A stretch of DNA of 64,000 nt, from positions 1,686,001-1,750,000 of the forward strand of contig NZ_CP077073.1 of the NCBI RefSeq assembly GCF_019139535.1. Reading direction: 5' to 3'. The DNA comes from Pseudomonas muyukensis. Lineage in GTDB: Bacteria > Pseudomonadota > Gammaproteobacteria > Pseudomonadales > Pseudomonadaceae. The notes below the pieces were generated by a model. That model was not told the origin of the DNA and searched no databases. It saw only the letters and a program-made list of their open reading frames with translations. Shown one piece after another: positions 54,414 through 62,657 of this stretch; position 1 is the stretch's first letter; the number at the start of each line of letters is the position of its first letter. The translations under genes and the position numbers were made by a program.

Positions 54414-57400
54414 TCACCCCCACCCCGCCCCCTTATGCGCCAAAACCGTATAAATGCAGGGCAACACAAACAACGTAAACAGCGTCCCAATCGACATCCC
54501 GGTAGCAATCACCGTCCCGATATCGAACCGACTCACCGCCCCCGCCCCCGTCGCCAGAATCAGCGGCACCATGCCAAACACCATGGCTGCCGTGGTCATC
54601 AGCACCGGCCGCAGGCGAATCGCCGCCGCCTCCTCGATCGCCTCGCGCACCCCAAGCCCCTTCTCCTCGCGCAACTGATTGGCAAATTCGACAATGAGAA
54701 TCCCGTGCTTGGTAATCAGCCCGATCAAGGTCACCAACCCCACCTGGGTATAGATGTTCATGCTCGACACCCCCAGGAACAACGGCAGCAGCGCCCCGCA
54801 GATGGACAACGGCACCGTCACCAGAATCACCAGCGGATCACGGAAACTCTCGAACTGCGCCGCCAGCACCAGGAAGATGATCGCCAGCGCCAGACCAAAG
54901 GTCACCCATAGCGCGCTACCCTCCTGGACGAACTGCCGCGCCGTCCCGGCATAGTCCACCGAGAAGCCCTCGGGCGCTTCCTCGCGGGCGATGGCGCGCA
55001 CCGTCTCCAGCGCCTCGCCCATGCTCACCATCGGCACCCCCTGGATAATCGCCGAGTTGAGCTGCTGGAACTGGTTGAGCTGACGCGGCCGGGCGCGGTC
55101 GCTGAGGGTGATCAGGGTCGACAGCGGCAACAACTGGCCTTGCTCGTTCTTCACGTAGTAGTTGTTCAGCCAGCCAGGGTTGGCGCGGTAGGGCCGCTCC
55201 ACCTGGGCAATCACCTTGTAGCTGCGGCCCTCGAGGGTGAAACGGTTGATCTCGCCCTCGCCCAGCAGCGTCGCCAGGGTACCGCCCAGGGTGTCCATCG
55301 ACACGCCCATCTGCGCGGCCTTGGCCCGGTCGATGTCGACCACCACCTCGGGCTTGTCGAAGGCCAGGTCGATATCGAGGAAGGCGAACTTGCCCGAGGC
55401 CTGGGCACGTTCCTTGACCCGTTGGGCCACATCCAGCAGGGCCGGATAATCGCCGGCGGTGTTGATCACGAACTGGAACGGCAAGCCCTCGCCAGTGCCG
55501 GGCAGCGACGGCAGGTTGAAACCAAAGATCTGCAGGCCGCCGATCTGCTCAAGCTGCGCCTGCACCAGCGGCAGCAGCTGCATCTGCGTACGCTCGCGCT
55601 CGTTCCACGGCTTGAGCAGAAAGCCGCCGATACCGCTTTGCACACCATTGAAACCGTTGATCTGGAACGACGAGTAGTACTCGGGGAAGCGCTTGAACAG
55701 CGGGGTGAACTGGTCAGTGTAGGCGTTGAGGTAGTCCAGGTTGGCGGTCTGCGGCGAGCTGCTCATCATGAAGATCACCCCCTGGTCCTCGTCCGGGGCC
55801 AGCTCGTTGCGGGTGAACATCAGCAGCACCGGGATCAGGCACAGGATCAGCACGGCGAACACCAGCACCACCGGGCGGCTGTCCAGGGTGCCGTGCAGCA
55901 GGCGTTGGTAGCGCAGCTTCAGGCCATCGAAGATCAGGTCCAGGCGGTGGGCCAGGCCGCTGGGGTTCTGTTCGTGGCGTAGCAACAGGGCGCACATCAT
56001 CGGCGACAAGGTCAGCGCCACCACGCCGGAGATCACCACCGCGCCGGCCAGGGTCAGGGCGAACTCCTTGAACAGCGCGCCGGTCAGCCCGGTGAGAAAG
56101 CCGATTGGCGCGTACACCGCCGCCAGGGTGATGGTCATCGACACCACCGGCACGGCGATCTCGCGGGCGCCTTCCAGGGCGGCCTGGCGCGGCGTCTTGC
56201 CTTCCTCGATATGACGGTGGATGTTCTCCACCACGACAATGGCGTCGTCCACCACCAGGCCGATGGCCAGGACCATGGCCAGCAGCGTCAGCAGGTTCAG
56301 CGAGTAGCCCATCATCTGCATGAAGAACAGCACGCCGATCATCGACAGCGGGATGGTCACCACCGGGATCAGCACCGAGCGCAGTGCGCCGAGGAACAGG
56401 AACACCACGACGATGACGATCAGCACCGCCTCGCCGAGGGTCTTGATCACCTCGTCGATGGAGGCCTGGATGAACAGCGTGGCGTCGTAGGCGATCGACA
56501 CCTTGAGGTTGGACGGCAACTCCTCCTCCAGCTGTGGCATGAGCCGGCGCACTTCCTTGATCACCTCCAGCGGGTTGGCCGCCGGGGTGGCCTTGATGCC
56601 GATGTACACCGACGGCGTGCCGTCGAAGGAGCTGACCGTGTCGTAGTTCTCCGCGCCCATCTCCACCCGTGCCACATCGCCGAGCAGCACCCGGGTGTCG
56701 CCAGCGGTCTTGACCGGCAGGGCGGCGAAGGCCTCGGCGGACTTCAGCTCGGTGGTGGCGTTGATGCTGGTGACCACGTACTCGCCCTTCACCTCGCCGG
56801 CGGCGGCGAGGAAGTTGTAGCGGCGCACGGCATTGGTCACATCCACCGCCGACAGGCCGAAGCCGGCCAGCTTCACCGGGTCGATCCAGATGCGCATGGC
56901 GAACACCTGGTTGCCGAGGATCTCGGCCTCGGCCATGCCGGGCAAGGTGGCCAGCTTGGGCTGGATCACCCGCGACAGGTAGTCGGTGATCTGCGGGTTG
57001 CTCATCTGCTGGCTGTAGAAACTCAGGTACATCAGCGCCGAGGCGTCGGCCGCTTCCTTGCTCAGTACCGGGTCTTCGGCGTCCTGGGGCAGCTTGTTGC
57101 GCACCTCGTTGGCCTTGGCCAGCAACTGGGTGAACAGGCGGTCGCTGTCGGCGCCGATGCGCGCGTAGACCGAGATAATCGAGAAGTTCTGCCGGCTCAC
57201 CGATGTCATGTAGTCGATGCCGTCGGCGCTGGCCAGGCTCTGTTGCAGGGGTTGGGTGATATAGCCCTGGATGGTCTCGGCGTTGGCCCCGGGGTAGGCG
57301 GTGGTCACCGTGATCAGGGCGTTCTCCATTTGTGGGTACTGGCGGATCTGCAGCTTGCTCCAGGCTTGCAGCCCCAGCAGCAGGATCAGCAGGCTGACCA

Positions 57401-57446
57401 CGCTGGCCAGCACCGGGCGACGGATGAACGGGTCGGTGAACGCCAT
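54414..57446 (-). CDS. RND multidrug efflux transporter, MexW-like
   Basis: 1010 residues, inner-membrane proton/drug antiporter of the HAE1 family with 12 membrane helices and two large periplasmic loops. MAFTDPFIRRPVLASVVSLL opens helix 1; GLVVDDAIVVVENIH carries the proton-relay Asp pair (~400-401). The adjacent fusion-protein gene and the position near colRS match MexVW in P. aeruginosa as I recall. No outer-membrane channel gene is nearby, so an OprM-type partner would come from elsewhere. Its 3' end runs into the GACCCC array. It starts 13 bp after the fusion-protein gene. Confidence 0.9.
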   Translation of the reverse strand: MAFTDPFIRRPVLASVVSLLILLLGLQAWSKLQIRQYPQMENALITVTTAYPGANAETIQGYITQPLQQSLASADGIDYMTSVSRQNFSIISVYARIGADSDRLFTQLLAKANEVRNKLPQDAEDPVLSKEAADASALMYLSFYSQQMSNPQITDYLSRVIQPKLATLPGMAEAEILGNQVFAMRIWIDPVKLAGFGLSAVDVTNAVRRYNFLAAAGEVKGEYVVTSINATTELKSAEAFAALPVKTAGDTRVLLGDVARVEMGAENYDTVSSFDGTPSVYIGIKATPAANPLEVIKEVRRLMPQLEEELPSNLKVSIAYDATLFIQASIDEVIKTLGEAVLIVIVVVFLFLGALRSVLIPVVTIPLSMIGVLFFMQMMGYSLNLLTLLAMVLAIGLVVDDAIVVVENIHRHIEEGKTPRQAALEGAREIAVPVVSMTITLAAVYAPIGFLTGLTGALFKEFALTLAGAVVISGVVALTLSPMMCALLLRHEQNPSGLAHRLDLIFDGLKLRYQRLLHGTLDSRPVVLVFAVLILCLIPVLLMFTRNELAPDEDQGVIFMMSSSPQTANLDYLNAYTDQFTPLFKRFPEYYSSFQINGFNGVQSGIGGFLLKPWNERERTQMQLLPLVQAQLEQIGGLQIFGFNLPSLPGTGEGLPFQFVINTAGDYPALLDVAQRVKERAQASGKFAFLDIDLAFDKPEVVVDIDRAKAAQMGVSMDTLGGTLATLLGEGEINRFTLEGRSYKVIAQVERPYRANPGWLNNYYVKNEQGQLLPLSTLITLSDRARPRQLNQFQQLNSAIIQGVPMVSMGEALETVRAIAREEAPEGFSVDYAGTARQFVQEGSALWVTFGLALAIIFLVLAAQFESFRDPLVILVTVPLSICGALLPLFLGVSSMNIYTQVGLVTLIGLITKHGILIVEFANQLREEKGLGVREAIEEAAAIRLRPVLMTTAAMVFGMVPLILATGAGAVSRFDIGTVIATGMSIGTLFTLFVLPCIYTVLAHKGAGWG

Positions 57447-57459
57447 GCCAGCCTCCCGT

Positions 57460-58602
57460 TCAGTTCGCGCCCGGCGCAGCGGGCTTGAGGGCCTGGTCGG
57501 CGCTGATGCGGATCGCCGCGCCCGGGCTGAGCTTGAGCTGGCCGGCGGTCACCACCTGATCGCCGGCCTGCAAGCCCTTGAGTATCACCACCCAGCCCTC
57601 GCGGCGCTCGCCGGTCTGCACGGTGCGTTGCTCGGCGATCAGGCTGGGCTGGCCCTCGGCATCGTGCTGCACCTGGCCGTCCTCGTTGCGCTTCTGGCTG
57701 ATCCGGTACACCGAGTTGCCGTACAGGGTATAGGTGATGGCGTTCTCGGGCACCACCACCTGCGGTTGCGGGTCGGGCAGCAGCAGTTGGAGGCTGGCGA
57801 ACATGCCCGGCAGCAATTTGCCGTCGGGGTTGGCCAGGGTGGCGCGGACCAGCAGGTTGCGGGTGTTCTCGTCGACCTTGGGGTTGATCGCGCTGAGGCT
57901 GGCGGGGAAGGTCTGCCCGGGGTAGGCGGCCACCTGGGCCAGCACCCGCTGGCCCAGGTTCAAGTGGGGCAGGGCCTGCTCGGGCACGTTGAAGTCGACG
58001 TAGAGGCTGGACAGGTCCTGCAGGGTGGCGATCACCGTGCCGCTGGCCAGGTAGGCGCCGACATCCACCTGGCGGATGCCGATGGTGCCGCTGAACGGGG
58101 CACTGATGCTCTTTTTCGCCAGCGAGGCCTTGAGCTGGTCGACCACCGCCTGGTTGCGCCGGTACTGGGCGGTGAGGCGGTCGAACTCACCGCGGGAGAT
58201 GGCCGAGTCGCCGACCAGTTGGCTGCCGCGGCCGAAGTCGACCTTGGCCAGGCCCAGGTCGGCCTGGGCGGTGCCGAGCAGGGCGGTTTCCTGGTCGCTG
58301 TCCAGTTGCAGCAGCAGTTGCCCGGCCTTGACCTGCTGGCCAGATTGGAAATGCAGCGACCTGACCGTGCCGGCCACTTCCAGGCTCAGCTCGACGCCCT
58401 GGTAGGCCTTGAGGCTGCCGACCGCCGGCAGGCGCTCCTGCCATTGGCGCAGCTCGGCCTGGGCCGCGGCGACACTGACCGGCGGCTTGGGCTGGGAAAA
58501 CATCTGCACCTGCTGGTAGATGGAAAAGGCCTTGATGCCTCCCAGGATCAACACGATCAGCAGGACGACGGCCAACATGATCAGCATGCGGCGGCGCAAC
58601 AT
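57460..58602 (-). CDS. RND periplasmic adaptor (membrane fusion protein), MexV-like
   Basis: 380 residues. One N-terminal membrane anchor (MLIMLAVVLLIVLILGG), no lipobox. Lipoyl half-motifs VELSLEVAGTVRSLHFQSGQ and KSISAPFSGTIG, an alpha-hairpin between them, and a beta-barrel/MP domain towards the C-terminus. It links the RND pump to an outer-membrane channel. ATG 58602 with AGGGAA upstream; the 36 codons open further upstream lack family features. First gene of the pair; no regulator is adjacent. Confidence 0.9.
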   Translation of the reverse strand: MLRRRMLIMLAVVLLIVLILGGIKAFSIYQQVQMFSQPKPPVSVAAAQAELRQWQERLPAVGSLKAYQGVELSLEVAGTVRSLHFQSGQQVKAGQLLLQLDSDQETALLGTAQADLGLAKVDFGRGSQLVGDSAISRGEFDRLTAQYRRNQAVVDQLKASLAKKSISAPFSGTIGIRQVDVGAYLASGTVIATLQDLSSLYVDFNVPEQALPHLNLGQRVLAQVAAYPGQTFPASLSAINPKVDENTRNLLVRATLANPDGKLLPGMFASLQLLLPDPQPQVVVPENAITYTLYGNSVYRISQKRNEDGQVQHDAEGQPSLIAEQRTVQTGERREGWVVILKGLQAGDQVVTAGQLKLSPGAAIRISADQALKPAAPGAN

Positions 58603-58727
58603 GGTCCGGTTCCCTGGATGTGAGGTTATGCAGCGGGCACGACAACGGGCGATGCGACCCACGTGCGGTGGGGAAAGTATCGTCGGTTTTTGAAAAAAGG
58701 GGAGGCGCAAGCCGGTGAGGGCGCGAA

Positions 58728-58818
58728 CCCTGTGGGAGCGGCTTCAGCCGCGAACACCGGCGCAGCCGGTGCCAGGCACCGCGTCGCCTGGTTCGCCAGC
58801 CAGGCTGGCTCCTACAGG
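58728..58818. repeat. REP-like inverted doublet upstream of the efflux pair
   Basis: CCTGTGGGAGCGGCTTCAGC at the left and GCTGGCTCCTACAGG at the right, enclosing CACCGGCGCAGCCGGTG and GGCGACGCGGTGCCTGGC-type palindromes. Diverged from the 24384 family. It lies between the adaptor gene and the DUF1513 gene. Confidence 0.7.
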
Positions 58819-58843
58819 AGGAGCACAGGGCTTGCCCGCGACA

Positions 58844-59941
58844 TCAGACCAGGTGCAGGTGGTTGTCCCAGAACCCGGACGGCAGGTTCATCGGCTGGCC
58901 GATCAACTCAGCCTGGCGGCAATCGTAGAAACGGCAGCGGCCTTGCCCGGAGGTGACCACAAAGCCATCCTTCACCGCCCCGACCCCGGCGCAGTCGGGC
59001 ATCGGCGCGTCGAGCTTGACCGCACCGCTGTCCAGGTCCCAGATGAACAGGCGGTTGGCTCGCGGGGCGGTCAGCGCCACCAGGCGCAGGTCGCTGTGGA
59101 TCGCCACGCTGGCGGTGTACTGGGCCATCGCCTGCAATTGCCGCTCAGGCACCGGGAAGGCCTTGAACGGCTCGCCCGGGCGCTTGATCGCCAACAGCTC
59201 GGCGGTCTCGTGCGCGCCCCCCATGAACTGCTGGCAGGCGGCGATGGTGCCGTCGCTGCCCACCGCCAGGTGACGCACGCTGTTCATCTGCTGGGCCAGG
59301 GTCTCCTTGCTCAGCAGGGTGCCATCGCGCTGCATCAGCACCAGGCTCGGCTGCATGGCATCGAGGTTCATCTCGACCCGGCTCTCGGCCTCGGTGCGGA
59401 TACCGCCGTTGGCCACCACCAAGGTCTCGCCGTCCGGCAGCCAGGCTACTTCGTGGGGGCCGATGCCGTGGGTCGGGATCTCGCCGCTGTGCACCAGGCG
59501 TTCGCCTTCGAAGCGGTAGACACCGAGCACACCGCGCCCAGGGTCGCGGGTGTCGTTCTCGGTGGCATACAGCCACTCGCCGTCCTGGTGGATCACCGCA
59601 TGGCCATAAAAATGCCGGTGTGGTTGCGAGGTGACGGTCTGCAGCAGGCGCCCGTCACGCAGGTCGACCAGGTAGCTCTCGGTACCGGGCCGACGGGCGA
59701 CGAACAGGGCGATGGGCAGCGCAGGGTGGTTGATGATCGCGTGGCAACGCTGGGCCACCTGGGTGCTGAACACCTGGGTGCCGTCCAGGCGGAACCCGAC
59801 GGCATAATGCCTGCCGTCGCCGTCGTCGCGCGCCGAGAGCAGCAAGGGTTCGCTGCCTTTGTTGCGAAACAGGCTCCAGCCGCCCAGGGTCAGGGCGCTG
59901 AGCAATACGCTACCGAGTTTCAGGGCCTGGCGTCGCAGCAT
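58844..59941 (-). CDS. DUF1513 family exported protein
   Basis: 365 residues. The N-terminus MLRRQALKLGSVLLSALTLGG has an RRQ-type start that could be a twin-arginine-like or ordinary signal. The body is a seven-bladed propeller-like repeat (HAIINHP..., YGHAVIHQDGEWLYATEND, GIGPHEVAWLPDGETLVVANGG), often seen in this family. No enzymatic role is known. It starts 2 bp after the upstream imelysin gene and is last in the putative iron-linked operon. Confidence 0.82.
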   Translation of the reverse strand: MLRRQALKLGSVLLSALTLGGWSLFRNKGSEPLLLSARDDGDGRHYAVGFRLDGTQVFSTQVAQRCHAIINHPALPIALFVARRPGTESYLVDLRDGRLLQTVTSQPHRHFYGHAVIHQDGEWLYATENDTRDPGRGVLGVYRFEGERLVHSGEIPTHGIGPHEVAWLPDGETLVVANGGIRTEAESRVEMNLDAMQPSLVLMQRDGTLLSKETLAQQMNSVRHLAVGSDGTIAACQQFMGGAHETAELLAIKRPGEPFKAFPVPERQLQAMAQYTASVAIHSDLRLVALTAPRANRLFIWDLDSGAVKLDAPMPDCAGVGAVKDGFVVTSGQGRCRFYDCRQAELIGQPMNLPSGFWDNHLHLV

Positions 59942-59943
59942 GA

Positions 59944-61008
59944 TCAGTCACCGTCGTTGGCGTTGAAGCCCAGTTGGATGTTCAGCGCCTTGGCCAGCTC
60001 GCCTTCGTGCAGGCGGTGGACGACGTTGAGGGCATCGTAGATCTGGTTGAGGGTTTGCTTGCCGGCGTCGTCGGCCAGCAGTTCGCCCAGGGTCTTCTGG
60101 TTGTCGCCCAGCAGCTTGAGGGCATTGGCGTAGGCGTCGTCGATCTTCTGCGCCAGTGGCGCCTGGTCCTTGCCCAGCAGGCCGCGCAGGCCCTGGTTGT
60201 CGACCCCGACCCACACGGTCTGGGCGGCCTTGAGCGAGGCTTCCAGGCTCTTGATCGAGGCGTGGCTGCGCCAGGCTTCGGCCTGCAGCGGCTGCGCGAT
60301 GCCCTTGCTCAGGCGGCCCATCGGGGCGCCGAGCTTCTTCTTCAGGGTGTCCAGGGCGGTGACCTGGGCGCGCAGCAGGTCGGCGATGGCCTCGTGGGAG
60401 TCGGCATAGCGCTGGTTGGGGAACTTGGTCATCTGCGAAAGCATGCCGTCGGTGCTGTTCCAACCCTTGAGGATTTCTTCGGCCAGGGCCTTCTGGTGTT
60501 CGCCGATGGCCACCAGCAGCGGGCAGTAGCGGGCCTTCTGCTCGGCCGTGGCGATGTCTGGCTTGCTGTCGAACAGGATGTATTCGTAAGCCGACAAACC
60601 GCGCACCACGACGCTGGCCTTGCCCAGCGACTCGGCGTCCACCGGTTTGTCCGCGGCGACCAGTTGCTCGACCTGGCGGCCCACCAGGTTCTTCTTGTCT
60701 GGCCAGAACTGCACCTGCCAGGCGCGGTTGCCCTCGGCCAGCGGGCCGATCAGCAGCGGTTGCAGTTCGGCCCAGGCCTTTTGTGCGTTGAGGAAGTCGG
60801 CGCGGGCTTTTTCCAGGTTCTCCTTGCCTTCGCAGTAGGCCAGGGCGCTGGCGGCCAACAGGCGGTCGGCTTCGACCCAGCGGCTGTAGGTCGGCAGGAT
60901 CACCTGCTTGGCGATGGCGGCCGAGGTCACCGCTTGCGGGTCCTGCGGCGAGCAGGCGCCGAGGGCGAGGGCGGCGAGGCTGGTGAACAACAGTTTGGGT
61001 CGGAACAT
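59944..61008 (-). CDS. Imelysin family lipoprotein with degenerate metal motif
   Basis: 354 residues. Signal peptide with lipobox LGAC; helical imelysin domain (~30-340). The family motif GxHxxE is replaced by GLSAYE (137-142): Ser139 stands where His is expected, Glu142 is kept. Imelysins are iron-regulated periplasmic or outer-membrane proteins whose exact role is unsettled. It lies 19 bp after the di-haem gene and directly before DUF1513. Confidence 0.85.
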   Translation of the reverse strand: MFRPKLLFTSLAALALGACSPQDPQAVTSAAIAKQVILPTYSRWVEADRLLAASALAYCEGKENLEKARADFLNAQKAWAELQPLLIGPLAEGNRAWQVQFWPDKKNLVGRQVEQLVAADKPVDAESLGKASVVVRGLSAYEYILFDSKPDIATAEQKARYCPLLVAIGEHQKALAEEILKGWNSTDGMLSQMTKFPNQRYADSHEAIADLLRAQVTALDTLKKKLGAPMGRLSKGIAQPLQAEAWRSHASIKSLEASLKAAQTVWVGVDNQGLRGLLGKDQAPLAQKIDDAYANALKLLGDNQKTLGELLADDAGKQTLNQIYDALNVVHRLHEGELAKALNIQLGFNANDGD

Positions 61009-61027
61009 GCCCGGCTCCTTGTGCGTT

Positions 61028-62449
61028 TTAAAGTGAATTCAAAAAGGCCAGCAACGCGGCGCGCTGCTCGGCATTGAACGTCAGTACATGGTCGCGCGCC
61101 GCCTGGGCTTCGCCGCCGTGCCAGAGCACGGCTTCGAGCAGGTTGCGGGCGCGGCCGTCATGCAGGAACTGGCTGTGGCCGCTGACGGTCTGGCTCAGGC
61201 CGATGCCCCACAGCGGTGGGGTGCGCCAGTCCTGGCCGTTGGCGGCAAATTCGGTGCGTTCGTCGCTCAGCCCCGGGCCCATGTCGTGCAGCAGCAGGTC
61301 GCTGTAGGGGCGGATCACCTGGCCGGCCAGCTCTGGTTCGGCGGCGTTGGCGGCGGTGGTGAACTGCGGGGTGTGGCAGGCCTGGCAGCCCGCCTGGAAG
61401 AACAGGTTCTTGCCGGCCAGCACCTGGGGCGCGCCGACGTCGCGGCGGGCCGGCACGCCGAGGTTGCGGGTATAGAAGGTGACCAGGCGCAGGATGTTGT
61501 CGCTGACCTCCTTCTCGCCGTCCTGGCCATCGCCGTTGGGCGCGGCCAGGCAGGCGACCTGCGCCGGGGTGCAGTCGTCCTTGGGCAGCAGGCCGGTGGT
61601 CAGGCCCATGTCGCCGGCGAAGGCGTGCACGTTCTGCTGGTTGACGTTGGGCTGCCCGGCCTTCCAGCCGAAGCGGCCGACCACGGTCTTGCCCTGGGCA
61701 TCGTCCCACACCCGGTTGGCGCGCCCGCGAATGCCGTCGCGGTTGCGGTCGTCCGGGTCTTCATTGGCGAGCAGGTCGGCTTCGGCGATCGCCTCGAGCA
61801 GGCCGAGGCCGATCATCGGCGGGGCAACCCGCGCCGAAAAGCGCGTGTCCGGGTGCAGCGGGCCGTAGCCGAGCTGGCTGATCTGCAGGCTTGGGCGGCG
61901 CAGTTCGACGGCATGGCCATCCTGGAAGGTGACCCGCTGCAGGTCGTAGCTCACCCGTACCTTGCCCTCCGGCGTCACGCCAGGGATGGCCATGTCCTGC
62001 AACTGGGTGCCGTAGACCGGCTCGGGGACCACGCCCAGGCGTTCGATTTCGCGGGCATAGTAGGGCTGGTCGGGGATCGACAGGCGCACCAGCATCGACA
62101 CCGCGTTGCTGTCGCCCGGCTCGGGCGGGTGGCCGCGGCCATCGCGCACGTGGCAGTTCTGGCAGGCGTTGGTGTTGAACAGTGGGCCAAGGCCGTCGCG
62201 GGCGGTAGTGGTGGACGGGGCGATGACCCAGGGGTTGCGGAAGAAGCTGTTGCCCACCGCGAAGTCCAGGCGCCGCTCGGGGCTGAGGTTGGCCGAGGGC
62301 AGCGAGTAGGCGTTGCGGTCGCTGCGCTGCACGGTTGCCTTGCCACCGGCGAGGGCTTCGCCGGGCTCGGCCTGGGTGAAACGCGGGGCGTCGTCACAGG
62401 CGGCGAGGGCGAGGGCCAGCAGCAGGGGGCTTAGGCGGAGCACGGACAT
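61028..62449 (-). CDS. Di-haem oxidoreductase lipoprotein (DHOR/thiol-oxidoreductase type)
   Basis: 473 residues. Signal with lipobox LAAC followed by Asp-Asp, the +2 Asp that in E. coli would retain a lipoprotein in the inner membrane (in Pseudomonas the rule is less strict). Two c-type haem sites: CQNCH (Cys96-His100) and CQACH (Cys355-His359). NPWVIAPSTTTARDGLGPLFN and FLHDGRARNLLEAVLWHGGEA are typical. Likely an electron-transfer partner of the imelysins; co-localisation with imelysin genes is a recurrent pattern. Confidence 0.9.
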   Translation of the reverse strand: MSVLRLSPLLLALALAACDDAPRFTQAEPGEALAGGKATVQRSDRNAYSLPSANLSPERRLDFAVGNSFFRNPWVIAPSTTTARDGLGPLFNTNACQNCHVRDGRGHPPEPGDSNAVSMLVRLSIPDQPYYAREIERLGVVPEPVYGTQLQDMAIPGVTPEGKVRVSYDLQRVTFQDGHAVELRRPSLQISQLGYGPLHPDTRFSARVAPPMIGLGLLEAIAEADLLANEDPDDRNRDGIRGRANRVWDDAQGKTVVGRFGWKAGQPNVNQQNVHAFAGDMGLTTGLLPKDDCTPAQVACLAAPNGDGQDGEKEVSDNILRLVTFYTRNLGVPARRDVGAPQVLAGKNLFFQAGCQACHTPQFTTAANAAEPELAGQVIRPYSDLLLHDMGPGLSDERTEFAANGQDWRTPPLWGIGLSQTVSGHSQFLHDGRARNLLEAVLWHGGEAQAARDHVLTFNAEQRAALLAFLNSL

Positions 62450-62515
62450 CGAGGATCCTGGGCATGGGCGAAAAACCGGCGTGCAAGCTTATCAGGCCGG
62501 GGGTGTTTGAATAAG

Positions 62516-62532
62516 AGCAATTTGCAATTGCT
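62516..62532. promoter_or_regulatory. 17-bp palindrome upstream of the di-haem gene
   Basis: AGCAATT-TGC-AATTGCT, perfect, 67-83 bp upstream of the di-haem oxidoreductase ATG. It does not match the Fur consensus. It may be an operator of this sub-operon; function unknown. Confidence 0.4.
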
Positions 62533-62564
62533 GGATGAAATCAATGTCAGTTGGCCCCTATCGT

Positions 62565-62590
62565 CGAGGCAAGGCCGCTCCTACAGGGGG
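62565..62590. repeat. Half REP element
   Basis: GAGGCAAGGCCGCTCCTACA, one arm of the 24384/28060/44939 repeat family, between the di-haem gene and the imelysin terminator. Confidence 0.6.
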
Positions 62591-62610
62591 GCGATGGTGG
62601 TGCTGGGAAA

Positions 62611-62636
62611 TAAAAAAGGCGGCCCGAAGGCCGCCT
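62611..62636 (-). terminator. Intrinsic terminator of the imelysin (icmP-like) gene
   Basis: On the minus strand: AGGCGGCC-TTCG-GGCCGCCT followed by TTTTT, 22 bp after the stop. It implies that the di-haem gene downstream has its own promoter or receives read-through only. Confidence 0.9.
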
Positions 62637-62657
62637 CTGTTGAACCGCTGGCGCTGA

